A stretch of 64,000 nucleotides of DNA, taken from NCBI RefSeq assembly GCF_020177265.1, contig NZ_JAIVMC010000005.1, positions 248,001 to 312,000 of the forward strand, read 5' to 3'. This document shows positions 35,507-44,166 of this stretch, one piece after another. Source of the DNA: Pseudooceanicola marinus (lineage in GTDB: Bacteria > Pseudomonadota > Alphaproteobacteria > Rhodobacterales > Rhodobacteraceae). A program made the translations under genes and the position numbers. The notes beneath the pieces were generated by a model. That model saw nothing but the letters and a program-made list of their open reading frames with translations, had not been told where the DNA came from and ran no database searches. The first letter of the stretch is position 1. Every line of letters starts with the position of its first letter.

Positions 35507-36259
35507 GTGGCAAAGCAGACGAAACCCAAGACGAAGACGCGCAAGACGGCCTCCCGCAAGGGAAAACGGGCCGCGCGCGGTGGTCCGCAGCCCCTGCGCT
35601 GGCTGCGGCGCTGGCTGTTGCGAGGGCTGGCGGTCGTGGTGATTCTCCTCGCCCTTATCGTGACCTCCCATTCGGTGATCCGCCCCTGGGGCGGCGCCTA
35701 CATGCTGCGCGAACGGTTGCGCCTGGGCGAGATCGACAGGCAATGGATCCCGATGGAGGAGATCGCCCCGGTGATGGCGCGCTCGGTCGTGGCGGCCGAG
35801 GATGCCAATTTCTGCCTGCACTGGGGTATCGACATGTCCGCGATCCGCGACGCCATTGCCGATGGTGCAGCACGGGGCGGGTCGACCATCTCTCAACAAG
35901 TCGTGAAGAACGTCTACCTCTGGCACGGGCGCAGCTACGTCCGGAAGGCGCTGGAGACGCTGATCACCCCGTTGGTGGAACTGACCTGGTCGAAGCGCCG
36001 GATCCTGGAGGTTTACCTGAACGTGGCTGAGTTCGACGAGGGCGCCTTCGGCATCGAGGCCGGTGCCTGGCGTTATTTCCAGGCGCTTCCGAAGGATCTG
36101 TCGGCGGACCAGGCCGCGCGCCTGGCGGCCGTGTTGCCCTCGCCCCAAAGCTGGTCGGCCAGCGCGCCGGGTGAATTCGTCTCCCGCCGGTCGGCGGCAA
36201 TCCGCGACGGGGCCGCGACGATCGCGCGGGATGGGCGGGCCGCCTGTTTCGAGGATTGA
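35507..36259 (+). CDS. mtgA: Monofunctional biosynthetic peptidoglycan transglycosylase
   Basis: 250-residue GT51 enzyme that polymerises glycan strands from lipid II at the inner membrane. A basic cytoplasmic N-terminus (TKTRKTASRKGKRAARGG) precedes one transmembrane helix (LAVVVILLALIVTSHSV) and the catalytic domain. The catalytic Glu is in SVVAAEDANFCLHWGID; GGSTISQQVVKN and KRRILEVYLNVAEF are the other family motifs. GTG at 35507 is chosen because an earlier in-frame ATG (35408) lies before the terminator hairpin at 35412-35436. The stop at 36259 lies 102 bp before the next gene. Confidence 0.9.
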   Translation: MAKQTKPKTKTRKTASRKGKRAARGGPQPLRWLRRWLLRGLAVVVILLALIVTSHSVIRPWGGAYMLRERLRLGEIDRQWIPMEEIAPVMARSVVAAEDANFCLHWGIDMSAIRDAIADGAARGGSTISQQVVKNVYLWHGRSYVRKALETLITPLVELTWSKRRILEVYLNVAEFDEGAFGIEAGAWRYFQALPKDLSADQAARLAAVLPSPQSWSASAPGEFVSRRSAAIRDGAATIARDGRAACFED

Positions 36260-36361
36260 AATTCCGGGCCTTAGGCGGCAAGACAGGTGACATTTCAGGC
36301 CCCGGGGCCCGTTGGCCCGCCGCGCCGTCGCGCGCCAGGCCATTCGTACCAGGACACAACG

Positions 36362-37033
36362 ATGACTTCAGCAGAGCTTTACCACGTTCCCCTGTCTCCC
36401 TTCTGCCGCAAGGTGCGCCTGTCGCTGGCCGAGAAGAAGATCGAAGTGAAGCTGATCGAAGAGCGCTACTGGGAGAAGGACACCGATTTCCTGCGTCGCA
36501 ACCCTGCCGGCAAGGTGCCGGTGCTGCGGCTGGACGGGCACGCCCTGGCCGAAAGTGCGGCGATCTGCGAGTACCTGGAGGAGCTCTACCCCGAGCCCTC
36601 GCTGATGCCCTCGGATCCGCTGGCCCGGCATGAGGTGCGCCGCCTGGTGATGTGGTTCGACGACAAGTTCCACCACGAGGTGACGTCGAAACTGCTCTAC
36701 GAGCGGGTGAACAAGAAGATCACCGGCCAGGGATTTCCCAATTCCACCAACGTGATGGCCGGCCTGCGGGCGATCAAGTTCCACATCGACTACATGGGCT
36801 GGCTGCTGGATCACCGCCGCTGGCTGGCCGGGGACCGGATGAGCCTGGCGGATTTTGCCGCCGCCGCGCATCTGTCGGCGCTCGACTATATCTCCGACGT
36901 GGATTGGGACCGGAACGCGCAGGTGAAGGACTGGTACGCCAAGATCAAGTCGCGCCCCGCGTTCCGCGCCATCCTGATGGACCAGGTGCCGGGTTTCCCG
37001 CCGCCCGCGCATTACGCCGATCTGGATTTCTGA
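36362..37033 (+). CDS. Glutathione S-transferase-fold protein, likely FzlA-type cell-division factor
   Basis: 223-residue GST-family protein: an N-terminal thioredoxin-like domain (LYHVPLSPFCRKVRLSLAEKKIEVKLIEE, ESAAICEYLEELYPEP) and a C-terminal helical domain ending PPPAHYADLDF. The N-terminal PLSPFCRKVRL, the WFDDKFHHEV segment and the conserved C-terminal tail fit the alphaproteobacterial FzlA group, which binds FtsZ and activates septal wall synthesis, better than catalytic GSTs. This assignment rests on remembered family features. It stands between mtgA and queG; closeness to the wall enzyme mtgA is suggestive only. Confidence 0.7.
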   Translation: MTSAELYHVPLSPFCRKVRLSLAEKKIEVKLIEERYWEKDTDFLRRNPAGKVPVLRLDGHALAESAAICEYLEELYPEPSLMPSDPLARHEVRRLVMWFDDKFHHEVTSKLLYERVNKKITGQGFPNSTNVMAGLRAIKFHIDYMGWLLDHRRWLAGDRMSLADFAAAAHLSALDYISDVDWDRNAQVKDWYAKIKSRPAFRAILMDQVPGFPPPAHYADLDF

Positions 37034-37201
37034 GGGCGCGGACGGGCGCAGGCCGTGCCACAGGCGCGACCCGAGGCAGCGCAGGACCGTGCGACGGCAC
37101 AGCCATGCGCATGGCTATGCCTGACCCTGGCGAACCTGCGCAGCCCTTCGGGATCGCACCCTGCATTTCCCCCACCCCCCGTTTTCTGGCAAAAGGCGCC
37201 C

Positions 37202-38263
37202 ATGACCGAGGCCCTGAAACGCAAACTTCTGGACCAGGCGCGGGAGGAGGGATTCTCTGCGGCCCGTCTTTGCACGCCCGAGGCCGTGCCGGAGGTGGCC
37301 GAACGCCTGCGCGCCTTCCTCGATGCGGGCTATCACGGGCAGATGTCCTGGCTGGCGGATCGCAGCCATTGGCGCGGCGACCCTTCGGCGCTTTGGCCCG
37401 AGGCGCGGTCGATTCTCATGCTGGCCGAAAACTACGGCCCCGATCATGACCCGCTGGAGGTGCTGGAGCATCCCGACCGGGCAGGCATCACCGTCTATGC
37501 GCAGAACCGCGATTACCATGACGTGGTGAAGAAGCGGCTCAAACGCCTCGCGCGATGGCTGATTGCCGAGGCGGGGCCGCAGGCCGACGGCGAAGCGGCG
37601 CAGGTGAAGGTCTTCGTCGATACGGCGCCGGTGCCGGAAAAGGCCCTGGGCCAGGCCGCCGGGCTGGGCTGGCAGGGCAAGCATACCAACCTGGTCAGTC
37701 GCGAGCTGGGCAGCTGGTTCTTCCTCGGCGCCATCTTCACCACGCTGGACCTGCCCCCCGACGATGCGGAGGTAGACCATTGCGGGCGCTGCCGCCGCTG
37801 CCTGGACGCCTGTCCGACGGATGCTTTTCCCCAGCCGTATCAACTGGATGCCCGGCGCTGCATTTCCTACCTGACGATCGAATACAAGGGCCCGATCCCG
37901 GAGGAGCTGCGCGGCAAGCTGGGCAATCGGATCTACGGCTGCGACGACTGCCTGGCGGTCTGTCCCTGGAACAAGTTCGCCGAACGCGCGGCGGAGGTGA
38001 AATACCACGCCCGGGACGACCTTCTGGCGCCGCCGCTGGCGGAGTTGGCGGCGCTGGATGACGCCACCTTCCGCGCCCGGTTTTCCGGCTCGCCGATCAA
38101 GCGGATCGGGCGCGACCGCTTCGTGCGCAACGTGGCCTATGCCATCGGCAATTCTGGCCAGCCGGCACTGTTGCCGGCGGTCGAGGCGCTGACCGGCGAT
38201 GCCGACCCGGTGGTGGCCGAGGCCGCGGGCTGGGCCGTGGCACGGCTGCGCGCGCGAGGCTGA
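37202..38263 (+). CDS. queG: Epoxyqueuosine reductase QueG
   Basis: 353-residue cobalamin-dependent 4Fe-4S reductase for the last step of queuosine synthesis in tRNA. The cobalamin domain occupies the N-terminal half ([28 protein letters not shown] in order). Two ferredoxin-type clusters follow: [15 protein letters not shown] and [18 protein letters not shown]-like C-terminal end ([25 protein letters not shown]) binds tRNA. ATG at 37202 ([13 protein letters not shown]) is preferred over an upstream in-frame start that would add a non-conserved Pro-rich stretch. Other queuosine genes are not in the window. Confidence 0.93.
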   Translation: MTEALKRKLLDQAREEGFSAARLCTPEAVPEVAERLRAFLDAGYHGQMSWLADRSHWRGDPSALWPEARSILMLAENYGPDHDPLEVLEHPDRAGITVYAQNRDYHDVVKKRLKRLARWLIAEAGPQADGEAAQVKVFVDTAPVPEKALGQAAGLGWQGKHTNLVSRELGSWFFLGAIFTTLDLPPDDAEVDHCGRCRRCLDACPTDAFPQPYQLDARRCISYLTIEYKGPIPEELRGKLGNRIYGCDDCLAVCPWNKFAERAAEVKYHARDDLLAPPLAELAALDDATFRARFSGSPIKRIGRDRFVRNVAYAIGNSGQPALLPAVEALTGDADPVVAEAAGWAVARLRARG

Positions 38264-38368
38264 CGGCAAGGGCATGACGGAACACGGCGCCCGGGATTTC
38301 TCCCGGACGCCGCCTGCCTTGCCTTGCCTGGCGCGCTCCGCGCGCCGTTCACACACCCGAAGGGTCGG

Positions 38369-39274
38369 TCAGACCCGGTCGTCGACGATCAGCCACAGCT
38401 TGCCGTCGGTCTTGCGGTAGAAGCCCACCACGTCCGGCGTGGCGTACCCGCGGCCCTGCAGCCAGCTGGCCAGCGGGCCGTTGGACGCGATGCGCTGACG
38501 CAGGCGGGCTATCCAGCCGCGGGATTCGCGCAGCTGTGCATCGAAGCTGGGGATCGAGATCTCGTCCCGGCGCGCCAGCTGCGTGACCGTCACCAGGCCG
38601 AAGGCCTGCGGGGGCAGGGTCGCGATGGCGGACATGCCGGAACCGCTGTCGGCAAAGGCCAGGCTCTCGGCATCGGGCATCATGCCGCCATTGGTGCCAC
38701 CGCCGTTTGTGCCACCGCCATTGGTGCCGCCTCCGCCGGAGCCGCCCCCATTGGAGGCGCCGCCGCCACCGCTGCCGGAGCCGCCGCCCGAACCGCCGCC
38801 GACGCCCAGGTCGGCGCCGATATCGGCGATGGTTTCGCCGCCGGCGCCCACGTTGACGTCGGCATCGGCGTTGATGCCGTCGCCACCGCCAAGGCCGGCG
38901 GTCACGTCCGCATCGGCATTGATACCGTCGTCGCCACCCACGTCGGCATCGACATCGGCGTCGGCCATCACGCCGTCGCTGCCACCGACGCCCACGTCGG
39001 CATCCGCGTCGGCGTTCACGCCATTGCTGCCGCCGACACCGACATCGGCATCGGCCGTAACGTCGAGACCGTCACTGCCGCCGACACCCACGTCCGCATC
39101 CGCGTTGATGCCGTCGTCGCCGCCGATGCCGACATCGACGCCCACGCCGATCCCGTCGCCATCACTCGCGTCAAGGTCCACGTCCAGGCCCAGTTGTGCC
39201 TGTGCCGCGGTAGGGCCGATCAGCGCCAGGGCGGCGAAGACGGCGGTCGTCCGTTTCATCAGTTCCAGGGTCAT
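38369..39274 (-). CDS. Secreted Asp/Gly-repeat protein with C-terminal domain shared with the neighbouring gene
   Basis: 301-residue exported protein. Signal peptide to about residue 26 (AVFAALALIGPTAAQA). Residues 45-150 are about seven imperfect copies of an Asp/Gly unit of the type ADADVGVGGSDGVN. Residues 158-197 are a Gly/Ser/Asn linker with three GGGTN units. Residues 219-301 are a non-repetitive C-terminal domain ending DGKLWLIVDDRV. That end aligns with the next gene (YATPDVVGF against FTPQDVIGV; LIVDDR against LVIDDR). Start supported by GAGGAG 7 nt upstream. Function unknown. The acidic repeats could form a cation-binding stalk that presents the C-terminal domain. Monocistronic. Confidence 0.8.
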   Translation of the reverse strand: MTLELMKRTTAVFAALALIGPTAAQAQLGLDVDLDASDGDGIGVGVDVGIGGDDGINADADVGVGGSDGLDVTADADVGVGGSNGVNADADADVGVGGSDGVMADADVDADVGGDDGINADADVTAGLGGGDGINADADVNVGAGGETIADIGADLGVGGGSGGGSGSGGGGASNGGGSGGGGTNGGGTNGGGTNGGMMPDAESLAFADSGSGMSAIATLPPQAFGLVTVTQLARRDEISIPSFDAQLRESRGWIARLRQRIASNGPLASWLQGRGYATPDVVGFYRKTDGKLWLIVDDRV

Positions 39275-39512
39275 GGATATTCTCCTCTCGCTATGCTGAA
39301 GAAACGTGTGCGATCTGCGTCAGTTGCACGCATGCCGGGAGTTTGGCGAGTCTTTGCCACTGGGAGGACGTATCATGGCCTTGAAAACAAGGGCTGAGGC
39401 GAAAAGGCGTATTTGAATCAACAATGAAGGAGCGTCGGCGAAATCTTGCCGAGTGACGCCGGGTGGCGTCGCCGCAGCGCGGAAGAAACGCAGCTTTGCT
39501 GCGAGGCGGCAC

Positions 39513-39539
39513 AAAAAAGGGACCCGCAATGCGGGTCCC
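39513..39539 (-). terminator. Terminator of the 39567-40256 gene
   Basis: Minus-strand hairpin GGGACCCGC / GCGGGTCCC (39519-39539) followed by six T. It lies 27 bp past the stop codon and separates the two related secreted-protein genes, so each is its own transcription unit. Confidence 0.88.
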
Positions 39540-39566
39540 CGGGGCGTTCTCGGTGGTGTGGAGAGC

Positions 39567-40256
39567 TCAGCCGCGGTCGTCGATCACCAACTGGGTGGAG
39601 CCGTCCGCCATGGCCTGGACGCCGATCACGTCCTGCGGGGTGAAACCCTGCGCCTCCAGCGCGGCGGAAAGGCTGGCGCTGGCCGAAATGGCGTCCTGCA
39701 TCGTCGCGATGGCCGAGGCATTGGCGCTAATCGAGCCGTTGATGCCGGCCTCGTCGATCGTGCCGTCGGCCATCAGCGAGGAGACGGTGGTGGTCGCCAG
39801 CCCCTCCTCGCCCACGACGTTCGACAGGACCACGCGACCCTCGCTGGCCGCCATCGAGGCGCCGTCGGCCACGGTGCCGGTGGCGGTGGTGGCGACACCT
39901 TCCGCGGTGTCGGTGGCCATGCCGGCCGCGCCGGTGGCAGTGTCGGTGGCGCTGGCCACGGTGTCACCCACGGTATCGGTGACCGTCCCCACGGTGTCGG
40001 TGGCCGTGCCGGTCACGCCCGAAACGGCGTCGCCGGCGGAGGCGACGGTATCTCCGACGCTGTCGGTCACGCCGCCGAGGCCGCCATTGTCCGTTCCGCT
40101 GGTCGCGCTGGCCTCTGCGCTGGCGCCGACACTGGCCGAGCCACCGCCGACCGACACGTCAGCGCCTCCACCCAGCGACAGCTGTGCCCAGGCGGCGGAG
40201 GTGGAAGCGGCGGCAATCACGGCGGCCAGGGCGAAGGAACGGGTTTGGAAAGTCAT
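39567..40256 (-). CDS. Secreted Thr/Val-repeat protein, paralog of the neighbouring secreted protein at its C-terminus
   Basis: 229-residue exported protein. Signal peptide to about residue 25 (LAAVIAAASTSAAWA). A Gly/Ser stretch (28-60) precedes short TDTVGDTVASA-type repeats (64-130). Residues 139-229 form a globular-looking C-terminal domain ending FTPQDVIGVQAMADGSTQLVIDDRG. The domain is homologous to that of the 38369-39274 protein, although the repeat stalks are unrelated (Ala/Thr/Val here, Asp/Gly there). ATG at 40256 follows GGAG at 6-nt spacing; an in-frame ATG 15 bases earlier lies too close to that site. No family name known to me. Confidence 0.78.
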   Translation of the reverse strand: MTFQTRSFALAAVIAAASTSAAWAQLSLGGGADVSVGGGSASVGASAEASATSGTDNGGLGGVTDSVGDTVASAGDAVSGVTGTATDTVGTVTDTVGDTVASATDTATGAAGMATDTAEGVATTATGTVADGASMAASEGRVVLSNVVGEEGLATTTVSSLMADGTIDEAGINGSISANASAIATMQDAISASASLSAALEAQGFTPQDVIGVQAMADGSTQLVIDDRG

Positions 40257-40594
40257 GTGCATCTCCTGCAATCGTTACGGATCGGGTTCCGTCTGGTGGA
40301 ACCCGGAAAGAGCAACGAGGGCAGAGGCAAAAGGTTTTCGTCCGTATTTTACGGGGTCGAAACAGGCGTCCCGCTGCCGGTTACGCCACCGTATCGCGGC
40401 GGGTTCCTGCCGGTTCGGCGGAGCGGGCGCAAAACCGTGAAAAGTCCCGAAACTTCGCCTGCGGGCCCCCGTAGATACTAGGTTAACTTGACTGTCGTGG
40501 CGCTCGCAGAGCCGACTGTAAAAGCTGTGTCGGTCGTACCCCTTTCCTTTCCGCCCGGCCTTCCCCACATTGAGGGCAAGCAACGGAGGAACTT
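40257..40594. other. Divergent intergenic region with a perfect inverted repeat
   Basis: 338 bases between a secreted-protein gene (-) and msrB (+). At 40284-40304 a perfect 7-bp inverted repeat GGGTTCC / GGAACCC with a 7-nt spacer lies 28 bp before the minus-strand start, where it could be an operator or a leader hairpin. A TAAAAT box on the minus strand (near 40355-40360) has no clear -35. I see no gene. Confidence 0.45.
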
Positions 40595-41041
40595 ATGTCC
40601 GACTATCGCAAGACAGACGAAGCCATCGCGCGGCTGACCCCGGAGCAGTTCCACGTGACCCAGGAAAGCGGCACCGAGCGGCCCTTCACCGGCCCCCTTC
40701 TGGAGAACAAGCGGGTGGGGATCTACGTTGACGTGGTCTCCGGCGAGCCGCTGTTTGCCAGCGCGGCGAAGTACGAGAGCGGCTGCGGCTGGCCCAGCTT
40801 CGTGAAGCCCATCGAGGAAGACAATATCGTCAACCTGCGGGACGAAAGTCACGGCATGGTGCGGGTCGAGGTGCGGTCGAAACACGGTGACAGCCACCTG
40901 GGCCACGTCTTCCCCGACGGGCCGACGGACCGGGGCGGGCTGCGCTACTGCATCAACTCGGCCTCGTTGCGCTTCGTCCCGAAGGAAGAGATGGAGGCCG
41001 AGGGTTATGGCCAGTACATTAACCAGGTGGAGGATCTGTGA
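40595..41041 (+). CDS. msrB: Peptide-methionine (R)-S-oxide reductase MsrB
   Basis: 148-residue methionine sulfoxide reductase for the R epimer. The catalytic Cys is in [13 protein letters not shown] and another conserved Cys in [10 protein letters not shown]. The CxxC pairs that bind structural zinc in many MsrB proteins are missing: the first reads [11 protein letters not shown]. This is therefore a zinc-less form. Cytoplasmic, no signal peptide. Its TGA shares a base with the msrA ATG (TGATG), so both repair enzymes are made together. Confidence 0.93.
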   Translation: MSDYRKTDEAIARLTPEQFHVTQESGTERPFTGPLLENKRVGIYVDVVSGEPLFASAAKYESGCGWPSFVKPIEEDNIVNLRDESHGMVRVEVRSKHGDSHLGHVFPDGPTDRGGLRYCINSASLRFVPKEEMEAEGYGQYINQVEDL

Positions 41042-41553
41042 TGAGTGAAGAACGCGCCGTTCTCGCCGGGGGCTGTTTCTGGGGCATGCAGGATCTGATC
41101 CGCAAGCTGCCCGGGGTGAAACGCACCCGCGTGGGATACACCGGGGGCGACGTGCCCCATGCGACCTATCGCAATCATGGCACCCATGCGGAGGGGATCG
41201 AGATCTTCTTCGACCCCGATGTCATTTCCTATCGGCGGATCCTGGAGGTCTTCTTCCAGATCCACGATCCGACCACGCTGAACCGGCAGGGCAACGACAT
41301 CGGAATGTCCTACCGTTCGGCCATCTACTACGTCGATGACGTGCAGAAGGCCGTGGCCGAGGAAACCATCGCGGATGTGGAGGCCTCGGGCCTCTGGCCC
41401 GGGCGCGTGGTGACAGAGGTCGAACCCGTGGGTGATTTCTGGGAGGCCGAGCCGGAGCACCAGGATTACCTGGAGCGGATCCCTAACGGTTACACCTGCC
41501 ACTTCCCGCGCCCCGACTGGGTCCTGCCGAAGCGCAGCACGGCGGCGGAGTAA
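41041..41553 (+). CDS. msrA: Peptide-methionine (S)-S-oxide reductase MsrA
   Basis: 170-residue reductase of the S epimer of methionine sulfoxide. The catalytic Cys is in the family motif GGCFWG (residues 11-16); VGYTGG, Y-x(4)[14 protein letters not shown] and EPEHQDYL motifs follow in order. It is translationally coupled to msrB. Together they repair both epimers of oxidised protein methionine using thioredoxin. Confidence 0.95.
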   Translation: MSEERAVLAGGCFWGMQDLIRKLPGVKRTRVGYTGGDVPHATYRNHGTHAEGIEIFFDPDVISYRRILEVFFQIHDPTTLNRQGNDIGMSYRSAIYYVDDVQKAVAEETIADVEASGLWPGRVVTEVEPVGDFWEAEPEHQDYLERIPNGYTCHFPRPDWVLPKRSTAAE

Positions 41554-41561
41554 CGCAGGGC

Positions 41562-42182
41562 CTAGGCCCCGGCGCCGCCCGGCGCGGGGCCGGCCAGCAC
41601 GAAGGCCAGCATCAGGATCAGGATCGCGGCGAGCCAGCTGGCCGCGATGCGCAGCGCGATGCCCGGGATCGGCCCCGGCAGCCGTGTCAGCAGCAGGTCC
41701 GCGATTTCCGCGATCAGCAGCGCCGTCACCGCCAACACGCCCATCGAGCCAAGCGCCATCAGCGCGGGCGCCGATGCGCTGCCGCCGTGGTAGAGAGCGG
41801 CCATGATGAGCGCGGGCAGGACGAACCCCATCCCGTGGCGCAGCATTCCCGGCAGCGGCGGCCCCTTCAGGGCCAGCACCGCACCAGCCAGCGCGCCCGC
41901 GCCCAGTGCCAGCGCCGTGGCGGCCTCGCCCAGCAGGTCGGCTCCCAGCAGGCCCGCCCCCAGTCCCGCCAGCCCGGCGATCAGCGGGCGGGGTCCGCCG
42001 GTCAGTGCCAGGCCCAGCACCAGCAGGGGCAGCAGGGCCTCGGGGTAGAGGAAGGGCAGGCGCAGGCCCAGCGTCAGTGATGCCATCGCCTCCGCCGGCA
42101 GGCCCGGCACATGGGCCATGGCCGGGGCGGGCAGAAGGGCCAGCCCCAAGCAAAGGCCCGGGACCAGAGCCCGGGCCTTCAC
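41562..42182 (-). CDS. HupE-like membrane protein, degenerate paralog of the upstream gene
   Basis: 206-residue exported or membrane protein. A signal-peptide-like start (ALVPGLCLGLALLPAPAMA before HVPG) is followed by about six hydrophobic segments. Its outline (signal peptide, His at the mature N-terminus, six helices, C-terminal helix rich in Ala/Leu) mirrors the HupE/UreJ protein encoded just upstream, but the metal-ligand pattern HPxxGxDH is missing; only HGMGF and YHGG His residues remain. The start is uncertain: GTG at 42182 or GTG at 42248 overlapping the upstream gene. It converges on msrA with 8 bp between stops. Confidence 0.65.
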   Translation of the reverse strand: MKARALVPGLCLGLALLPAPAMAHVPGLPAEAMASLTLGLRLPFLYPEALLPLLVLGLALTGGPRPLIAGLAGLGAGLLGADLLGEAATALALGAGALAGAVLALKGPPLPGMLRHGMGFVLPALIMAALYHGGSASAPALMALGSMGVLAVTALLIAEIADLLLTRLPGPIPGIALRIAASWLAAILILMLAFVLAGPAPGGAGA

Positions 42183-42219
42183 TGAGGTCAGGAATGGGGC
42201 GTGGCGCCGGGCCAAGAGG

Positions 42220-42822
42220 TCAGGCGACCCCGGCCAGGAAGGCGCCACCGACCACGGCGATCAGGCCTCCGGCCAGGCGCACGACGATCCGTCCGGCGGG
42301 TTTCGCGGTCAGTAGGCCCAGGGCGATTCCGGCCATGTGCAGCAGCCCCGTGCCCAAGACGAAGCCCACGCCGTAGGCCAGCGGATTGGCCGCCGCCGGC
42401 AGTTCGGTGCCATGGGCGTGGCCGTGGAAGATGGCGAAGACGCCGACGACCACCGCGGCGATCGGCAGCGGCGCGCGCACCGCCAGCGCCACGGCCAGGC
42501 CCAGGACGACACCCGACAGCGCGATGCCCGTCTCCACGGCCGGCAGCGGCACGCCGAGGATGCCGAGCGCGGCGCCGAAGGCCATGACCAGCGGGAAGAC
42601 CACCGGCAGGATCCAGATCGCGGGCTTGCCCAGGACCGCCCCCCAAAGACCCACGGCGACCATGGCGACCACGTGATCCCAGCCGAGGATCGGGTGGCTG
42701 AACCCGCTGACGAAGCCGCCGGCGTGGCTGCCGCCGGTATGGGCCTGGGCCGCGGCCGCCAGCAGCATCAGCGGCAGGGCAAGAGGCAGGGAGCGGGCCA
42801 TGGGGCGCAGAAGAGGGGTCAT
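42220..42822 (-). CDS. HupE/UreJ-family metal transporter
   Basis: 200-residue inner-membrane protein of the HupE/UreJ family (nickel or cobalt uptake). Signal peptide LALPLMLLAAAAQA is followed by the family metal motif HTGGSHAGGFVSGFSHPILGWDH, in which the His, Asp and final His are the candidate ligands. A central HGHAHG occurs between helices, and GFVLGTGLLHMAG later. Six helices are predicted. No hydrogenase, urease or cobalamin genes lie nearby, and I found no cobalamin riboswitch in the 270-bp upstream gap, so the metal is undecided. Co-directional with the degenerate paralog. Confidence 0.85.
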   Translation of the reverse strand: MTPLLRPMARSLPLALPLMLLAAAAQAHTGGSHAGGFVSGFSHPILGWDHVVAMVAVGLWGAVLGKPAIWILPVVFPLVMAFGAALGILGVPLPAVETGIALSGVVLGLAVALAVRAPLPIAAVVVGVFAIFHGHAHGTELPAAANPLAYGVGFVLGTGLLHMAGIALGLLTAKPAGRIVVRLAGGLIAVVGGAFLAGVA

Positions 42823-43092
42823 CGGGCAAAGGTCCTTTTCAACATCAGGAGGTCTGGCTTGGCACCGCGCAGGGCCTGGCTCCGGGGTTTGGCCCACTAT
42901 ACGCGCGGGCGGGCCCAAGGCCAGAGCCCTGCGCCGCGATCCTGTCCCGTCCTGCGGGGCCTGTCGCCCGTCCCTGCGACAGCGGGTATGCGCCCCGCGC
43001 CGTTGACCCCGCGACAGGCGCGGGACAGAAGGGTCGGGTGGCGCCCCGCCCTGGGGACGGGCGCGGGAAGTTACGACGCGAAAGGGGCCGGC

Positions 43093-44016
43093 ATGCAGCC
43101 GCTCAAGGGGATTGTCCTGAAACTGGTGGCGGTGATCTGCTTCATCACCATGACCTCTCTCATCAAGGCGACGGCGGGCCATGTGCCGCCGGGGCAGTCG
43201 GTTTTCTTCCGCTCCTTCTTTGCCCTGCCGGTGATCCTGGGCTGGCTGGCGGTGCGCGGCGACCTGAGGACGGGTTGGCGCACGCAGCGGCCCATGGCCC
43301 ATGTCTGGCGCGGGCTGATCGGCACCACCGCCATGGGCTGCGGCTTTGCCGGGCTGGCGTTCCTGCCGCTGCCCGAGGTGACGGCCCTGCAATACGCCAC
43401 GCCCATCCTGGTGGTGGTCTTCGCCGGCATGTTCCTGAATGAAAAGGTGGGGGTCTTCCGTCTCAGCGCCGTGGGCCTGGGCATGGTGGGCGTGCTGATC
43501 GTGCTGGAGCCCCGGGTGACGACCCTGGGCGGCGATACGGTGGCAGTGGCCGAGGCCGTTGGCGCGATGATCGTGATCTTTGGTGCCACCTGCGCCGCCC
43601 TGGCGCAGGTCCACATTCGCAACATGGTGCGCGAGGAACAGACCTCGGCCATCGTGTTCTGGTTCACCATCACCTCGACCCTGCTGTCGCTGCTGACCCT
43701 GCCGTTCGGCTGGGCCTGGCCCTCGGGCGCGGAGGCGGGGATGCTGATCCTGGCCGGGGTTCTGGGCGGCTTCGGCCAGATCTTCCTGACGTCCTGCTAC
43801 CGCTTCGCCGATGCCTCGGTCGTGGCGCCCTTCGACTATGCCTCAATGATCTTTGCCCTGGCGATCGGCTATTTCATCTTCGCCGAGGTGCCGACGCCGC
43901 AGATGTTGCTGGGCGCGGGGATCGTGATCCTGGCGGGCGTCATCATCATCCTGCGCGAACGCCACCTGGGCCTGAAACGCGGAAAGGCGCGGGCGGCGAA
44001 GTCGATCGAAAGCTGA
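43093..44016 (+). CDS. DMT-superfamily (EamA) permease
   Basis: 307-residue inner-membrane transporter with two EamA repeats of five helices each: repeat one about 5-140 (SVFFRSFFALPVIL, EVTALQYATPILVVVFAG), repeat two about 150-295 (VVAPFDYASMIFALAIGYFIFAEVP). The end is basic (RERHLGLKRGKARAAK), as usual for cytoplasmic tails. ATG at 43093 begins the first helix; the longer upstream frame is not protein-like. Members export or import amino acids, nucleosides and other metabolites. The substrate here is not readable and the gene stands alone. Confidence 0.85.
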   Translation: MQPLKGIVLKLVAVICFITMTSLIKATAGHVPPGQSVFFRSFFALPVILGWLAVRGDLRTGWRTQRPMAHVWRGLIGTTAMGCGFAGLAFLPLPEVTALQYATPILVVVFAGMFLNEKVGVFRLSAVGLGMVGVLIVLEPRVTTLGGDTVAVAEAVGAMIVIFGATCAALAQVHIRNMVREEQTSAIVFWFTITSTLLSLLTLPFGWAWPSGAEAGMLILAGVLGGFGQIFLTSCYRFADASVVAPFDYASMIFALAIGYFIFAEVPTPQMLLGAGIVILAGVIIILRERHLGLKRGKARAAKSIES

Positions 44017-44021
44017 AGGCC

Positions 44022-44138
44022 GGGGGCGCTGCCCCCGCCCGCCTGCGGCGGACTCCCCCGGAGTATTTATGGCTGTCGGATGGGCGGGGGCGCGGCGCCT
44101 TGTTTCATCCGACAGCCATAAATACTCCCGCCGGAGGC
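44022..44138. repeat. REP-like palindromic intergenic element, copy 1
   Basis: Element opening with GGGGGCGCTGCCCCC and closing with AAATACTCCCGCCGGAGGC. Inside are 23-bp perfect inverted arms (44060-44082 and 44106-44128) beginning GGAGTATTTATGG, separated by 23 bp. It lies between the converging DMT permease and FAD oxidase genes, where the cruciform can act as a bidirectional terminator. Both ends match copy 2. Confidence 0.85.
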
Positions 44139-44166
44139 TATCGCCCGCCAGGGCGATACGCTCCCT

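Noticed and set aside
38820..39140. CRISPR-like regular DNA repeats
   Set aside because: The repeats are in frame, encode Asp/Gly units of a secreted protein, vary in length, and have no spacers or cas genes.
42823..43092. Possible cobalamin or nickel riboswitch upstream of the HupE-like gene
   Set aside because: I looked for the B12-box and conserved GC-rich core on the minus strand and found only partial resemblance (an AGCCAG block); the required core elements are missing.
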